From Flavobacterium sp. (GTDB lineage Bacteria > Bacteroidota > Bacteroidia > Flavobacteriales > Flavobacteriaceae): 34,517 bases of DNA. Made by a program: the position numbers and the translations under genes. Below the pieces are notes generated by a model. The model was given only the letters and a program-made list of their open reading frames with translations, did not search any database and had not been told where the DNA came from. Positions 31,060 through 34,517 of the stretch are shown here, one piece after another (the stretch's first letter is position 1; the number at the start of each line of letters is the position of its first letter). The stretch lies in NCBI RefSeq assembly GCF_030146175.1, contig NZ_JASLCE010000114.1, forward strand, positions 1 through 34,517, in the 5' to 3' direction.

Positions 31060-33099
31060 TTGAACGCCCCGACATCGAAATTTATATTTTGTCTTATCCT
31101 TTGTTTTCTGATGTTCTCCTGTGAGATGAACAAAAAAAGTGACATTGCTGTTTCGGATAAAAAAATAAATGCGCTGTTCAAAGACGCGAACAACAATCAG
31201 AAATCCCTATCGAAAAAGAAAGCAGTACTGGATTCGATTTTTCACGAAATTTCGCTTCGCAAAAACGATTCCATCACACGAAATTTTCATTTTCAGTTGG
31301 CGGATGAGTTTTATCGCCTCAACGATTTTCACACCTCCAGAATCATCAGTGAAGAAGCCTTTAACCTGGCTAATGACGCCAAAGATAGCGTTGCCACTGC
31401 AAAAGCACTTTACTATATTGGCGATTGCTATGAACCGATAAAAAAAGATAGTGCTTTCTATTACTATCTTCAGGCCGAAAAAATATACCGTCGTATAAAA
31501 GACACCGAAAACGTTGGTCGTATGCTATTGTATAAAGGCGGTATCCTTTACAGTGAGGGCAACTACATCGAAAGTGAAATCGAGGCCAGTAAATCGTTAC
31601 AATTGCTCAATAAATCCGGAAATTATAAGCTTACTTATAGTGCTTATAACATTCTTGCCAATTCCCTTCAGGGATTAAACGATTTTAATGGCGCCCTGAA
31701 ATACCACGAACTGGCGTTAAAGGAATACGACAAACTCAAACTTAAAGAAACCGATCCAAAAGTGATTCTTGGATATTATATCCCAACACTGAACAATATC
31801 GGTTATATGTACGATAAAATCGGAGAGCATCAAAAAGCGATCAAACAATTCCAAAAGATTATCGCGATTAAAGACCTTCGTAAACTTTTCCCGGAATATT
31901 ATGCTGCGACGCTTAGCAATCTTGCGTATTCCAAAATGAAAGCCGGTGATTTTAAAGATCTGAAAGAGATGTTTTACGAATCGATTCATCTTCGTGACAG
32001 CTTGGGAAATCAGGCCGGTGTTGCGTATAGTAAGGTACAGTTGGGCGAATTTTACCTCATCCAAAAAGACACTTTGCAGTCGATCGTAACGCTTAAAGAA
32101 AGTTACCAGCTCGCTAATGACACCAAAAGTTATTACGAACTATTGCGTTGTTTAAAACTCCTGTCCAAAATTGACACCAGTAGAAGTCAGCAGTATTCCG
32201 ATGAATATATTGCCGTGAGCGACAGTTTACAGAAAAAGGAACGTGCAACCCGTAACAAGTATGCCCGTATTGCCTACGAAACGGAACGATTGGAAGAAGA
32301 AAACGAAGTTTTAACCAAACGAAATCTGTATATATTACTTGGTGCGGCCTTTTTTATTTTTGTGGTAACCGCTTTAGGGATTATCCGCCATTTAAAAGCC
32401 AAAAACAAAGAACTTCAGCTAATCCAACAACAACAGGAAGCCAACGAAGAAATCTACCACCTGCTTGTAGAACAACAGGAAAAAGTCAATACCGCCAAAG
32501 AAGAGGAAAAGACCCGGATTGCCATGGAATTGCACGATAATATTATGAATAAGATCTATGGTGTTCGAATGAACCTTGGATTTTTTAATAATAAAGCCGA
32601 TGAAAAGGCAACGGAAAAACGAAAAGAATACATTCTGGAACTTCAGAATATTGAAAAGGAAATCCGTACAATTTCGCACGACCTAACCAAAAACTCCTAT
32701 TTTGAAGAGCGCAATTTTACCGAACTGCTAAGTTTTCTGATCAAGAATCAGGAAAATATTAACACCACGGATTTCCACTATGAAATTGACGAAAACATTG
32801 ACTGGAATACGGTTCCGAATACAACCAAGATCAACATCTACCGTATCGTACAGGAAGGCATCCTGAACATCAACAAATATGCGAATGCCAAAAACGCGTT
32901 CGTAACCATTACACTTACCGAAACCGGTAAACTACAACTAATCGTAAGTGATGATGGCGCTGGTTTTGACCTAAAAGTTGCCAAAAAAGGGATCGGTATA
33001 AAAAACATGACCGAACGTATAACGGCACTAAAAGGCGAGTTAAATATCAAATCCAGTATTGGAAAAGGAACGCAGATCGAAGCTATTTTCTCACTCTAA
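31060..33099 (+). CDS. TPR-containing lipoprotein/transmembrane sensor histidine kinase
   Basis: 679 aa, TTG start. The frame begins MNAPTSKFIFCLILCFLMFSC; starting later would destroy this lipoprotein signal with its FSC lipobox at residue ~21. Residues ~80-370 hold tetratricopeptide repeats (for example KALYYIGDCYEPIKKDSAFYYY, ALKYHELALKEY, NNIGYMYDKIGEHQKAIKQF and ATLSNLAYSKMKAGDF). A transmembrane helix (ILLGAAFFIFVVTALGII) is at about 424-442, then a coiled coil rich in Gln and Glu. The HisKA_3-type dimerisation domain has the phospho-accepting His at 492 in MELHDNIMNKIYG. The ATPase domain shows IYRIVQEGILNINKYANA and VSDDGAGFD, then GIGIKNMTERI, with GKGTQIEAIF at the end. The TPR part would lie outside the cytoplasm, lipid-anchored and membrane-spanning. 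Its likely partner is the NarL-type regulator at 28918; both are in this cluster. Confidence 0.9.
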   Translation: MNAPTSKFIFCLILCFLMFSCEMNKKSDIAVSDKKINALFKDANNNQKSLSKKKAVLDSIFHEISLRKNDSITRNFHFQLADEFYRLNDFHTSRIISEEAFNLANDAKDSVATAKALYYIGDCYEPIKKDSAFYYYLQAEKIYRRIKDTENVGRMLLYKGGILYSEGNYIESEIEASKSLQLLNKSGNYKLTYSAYNILANSLQGLNDFNGALKYHELALKEYDKLKLKETDPKVILGYYIPTLNNIGYMYDKIGEHQKAIKQFQKIIAIKDLRKLFPEYYAATLSNLAYSKMKAGDFKDLKEMFYESIHLRDSLGNQAGVAYSKVQLGEFYLIQKDTLQSIVTLKESYQLANDTKSYYELLRCLKLLSKIDTSRSQQYSDEYIAVSDSLQKKERATRNKYARIAYETERLEEENEVLTKRNLYILLGAAFFIFVVTALGIIRHLKAKNKELQLIQQQQEANEEIYHLLVEQQEKVNTAKEEEKTRIAMELHDNIMNKIYGVRMNLGFFNNKADEKATEKRKEYILELQNIEKEIRTISHDLTKNSYFEERNFTELLSFLIKNQENINTTDFHYEIDENIDWNTVPNTTKINIYRIVQEGILNINKYANAKNAFVTITLTETGKLQLIVSDDGAGFDLKVAKKGIGIKNMTERITALKGELNIKSSIGKGTQIEAIFSL

Positions 33100-33291
33100 A
33101 TCGTACTGATAGTATTGTAATATTACTGTCGGCTTCCATCACATCCTCTTTTTTTGAATGAAAAACAAGGAAGGAAATATCTTTTACTCCAATTCACATT
33201 GTTACAAAACAAACAATATTTGAATTTACATAGGAAAATACTTAAATTTTGTAAAATCATATCCAACAGTAAAACAGATTATTAGTTTCAA

Positions 33292-33299
33292 TATATTTG
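33292..33299 (+). promoter_or_regulatory. -7 element (TATATTTG) of the TPR-repeat gene
   Basis: Exact TAnnTTTG, 67 nt before the ATG at 33367. The leader contains a weak stem around TTTTTAGC / GCTATAAAAA. Confidence 0.5.
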
Positions 33300-33366
33300 T
33301 CTTTAGCAATACTTTTTAGCTATCGCTATAAAAAATTATTATTTGATCAACCAAAACAACAATCAC

Positions 33367-34314
33367 ATGTCATTTTTTAAAGGATTATTTGGCAAAAGCA
33401 CTCCTATTGTAGAAGACAAAGCCTTCACTATTGACTTTGAAGACGCATTAAAACGCTATATCGGCGTTACGGATGGCGATGTCGAATATGAATTCAAAGA
33501 TCAAAAAGGGAATGTAATTCCTCCTTCCCATGCTTTTGAAGGTGCTTATAACCAATGGAAAGGAATACAATCGGCATGGGATAAACGCGGTGTTATTTTT
33601 GCAGCACTCGATTCAATTTATTTTCACCGGATCCCGAAAGCACAGGTAATCGAACGCTTTGTGATTGACCGTTATCCCGAAAAAGCATTGCAATTTGTCG
33701 CGGCCAATTTAAACGAAGCAGATTATAGCGATCCTGAAATATTGGCATCCTTAGCGAAGTGTCATTTTATATTGTTAAACTTCGACGAAAGTATTGCACT
33801 GGCACAAAAGGCTCTGGAACAGGATGGAGACAACAAAAAAGCAAAAATTGCTTTAGCGGATTCCTTTCACTTAACCGGCCAACATGAGGAGGCGCATCAA
33901 ATCTATCAGCAACTTTTAGAAAACAGTTTGCGAAACGAATGGAAAAGTGATGAGATAAATGTGCTACAATTGGTCGATTTTAAAAATGATATTATCAACT
34001 CATCGGTTTATGCTGTCGCCATACTGTCGGTTCCGGAGGCTGATGAAACCATCTGGAATAGCGTTGCGGAAGAGTTTTATTACTGCCCGTATTTTAGAAG
34101 TCAGCATGCTTTTTGGTATATCCGAAGCGGAGAAAGTCTAAAAGGTGTTGTCAAATTATTCGCCACAGCCGAAGAATTCCCTTGGTACCGGGATGCGGTT
34201 GTTAATGCCAAAAGTAGTATCCTGCAATTCCGGGAACAAATGCAATCGGACGATTTATGGGAAGACAAATTGCAGTATTTAACTGAAATCATGCAAAAGA
34301 ATAATTGGAATTAA
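33367..34314 (+). CDS. Tetratricopeptide repeat protein, cytoplasmic
   Basis: 315 aa from the ATG at 33367; the frame extends to a TTG at 33343, but MSFFKGLFGKSTPIVEDK is the more natural start. No signal peptide or membrane segment. Residues ~20-90 form an N-terminal region (FTIDFEDALKRYIG, YEFKDQKGNVIPPS, AYNQWKGIQSAWDKRG) without a recognised fold. Residues ~110-190 contain two to three TPR units (EILASLAKCHFILLNFDESIALAQKALEQ, KAKIALADSFHLTGQHEEAHQIYQQLL). The C-terminal third (WNSVAEEFYYCPYFRSQHAFWYI) is rich in Trp, Tyr and Phe. A scaffold or partner-binding role is likely; the partner is not visible. It stands alone before a G+C-rich edge, so an accessory or immunity-like role is possible but unproven. 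Confidence 0.75.
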   Translation: MSFFKGLFGKSTPIVEDKAFTIDFEDALKRYIGVTDGDVEYEFKDQKGNVIPPSHAFEGAYNQWKGIQSAWDKRGVIFAALDSIYFHRIPKAQVIERFVIDRYPEKALQFVAANLNEADYSDPEILASLAKCHFILLNFDESIALAQKALEQDGDNKKAKIALADSFHLTGQHEEAHQIYQQLLENSLRNEWKSDEINVLQLVDFKNDIINSSVYAVAILSVPEADETIWNSVAEEFYYCPYFRSQHAFWYIRSGESLKGVVKLFATAEEFPWYRDAVVNAKSSILQFREQMQSDDLWEDKLQYLTEIMQKNNWN

Positions 34315-34320
34315 ATCATA

Positions 34321-34369
34321 CTCCTTCTAAAATAGATCGACTAGTAGTTCGTCACTTTTTTAGGAGGAG
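34321..34369. repeat. Inverted repeat after the TPR-repeat gene
   Basis: CTCCTTCTAAAA (34321-34332) pairs with TTTTAGGAGGAG (34358-34369) with one mismatch, and inner bases (CGAC ... GTTCG) could extend it. No T run on either strand. It may mark the boundary of the G+C-rich edge. Confidence 0.4.
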
Positions 34370-34414
34370 ACAATCTTAGTACTTGCCTCTGCTTGCGTTG
34401 CGCCGACATTCCTC

Positions 34415-34517
34415 CTATAAACCATAGCGGGGTAATGAGCCACAAGCTAAAACACCCTCTTCCGTAGCGGTAGGCGTTCCGTTTAGGTTACGCATACTAC
34501 CATCCTGAACGCTTCTT
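34415..34517 (-). CDS. Possible C-terminal end of a protein (5' end outside window)
   Basis: On the minus strand a frame is open from the window edge to TAG at 34415-34417: 33 residues including QDGSMRNLNGTPTATEEG and ending CGSLPRYGL. The DNA is about 51% G+C over 34381-34517, clearly higher than the surroundings. I do not recognise the protein; it could equally be non-coding DNA of a mobile element or a structured RNA. Confidence 0.25.
   Translation of the reverse strand, partial: RSVQDGSMRNLNGTPTATEEGVLACGSLPRYGL

Overview
The window is a chromosomal segment of a member of the Flavobacteriaceae, probably Flavobacterium or a close relative. The evidence is low G+C, type IX secretion (T9SS type A) sorting domains, many promoters of the Bacteroidota type (TAnnTTTG) with no Shine-Dalgarno sites, and family-typical proteins such as DUF4271, DUF4296, DUF3098, YugP-like peptidase and LytTR regulators. 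Most of it is conserved housekeeping DNA. No rRNA, tRNA, CRISPR array, IS element or intact prophage was recognised.

Layout. 1-2348: the 3' end of a T9SS-exported protein, a second complete T9SS-exported protein, and an orphan LuxE-like acyl-protein synthetase that starts with TTG. 2383-4586 (minus): tyrS and a small lipoprotein; the spacers on both sides of the lipoprotein gene share decayed repeats. 4899-9906: a plus-strand NAD-dependent epimerase convergent with a minus operon (Dpm1-like glycosyltransferase, dihydroorotase, DUF4296 lipoprotein), then DUF4271 and hemD on plus. 9907-10578: a gene-poor stretch with two short decayed coding remnants. 10579-18456: pckA, DUF423, a saccharopine-dehydrogenase-type enzyme with a neighbouring Lrp regulator, a zinc metallopeptidase and leuS. 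18642-21319: a tightly coupled plus-strand cluster ftsX-DUF3098-uppP-truB. 21349-28843: thioredoxin-like protein, patatin-like phospholipase, pyrH-frr, asnS, rpoN with a PAP2-like membrane gene, and a porin-family protein. 28918-33099: a signalling cluster with a NarL-type response regulator, a divergent LytTR regulator whose receiver has Glu where Asp is expected, an 83-aa lipoprotein and a TPR-containing lipoprotein/transmembrane histidine kinase. 33367-34517: a TPR-repeat protein, then a short G+C-rich edge with a partial open frame.

The regions most worth a second look are the signalling cluster (28918-33099), the long imperfect hairpin carrying a promoter-like motif upstream of rpoN (25925-26003), the decayed gene region (10014-10338), the repeat-bearing spacers around the lipoprotein gene (3723-4843) and the compositionally different right edge. 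Placing TAnnTTTG motifs also moves several start codons downstream of the longest open frame and suggests very short or absent 5' leaders for several genes. All family names come from reading motifs by eye; no database search was run.
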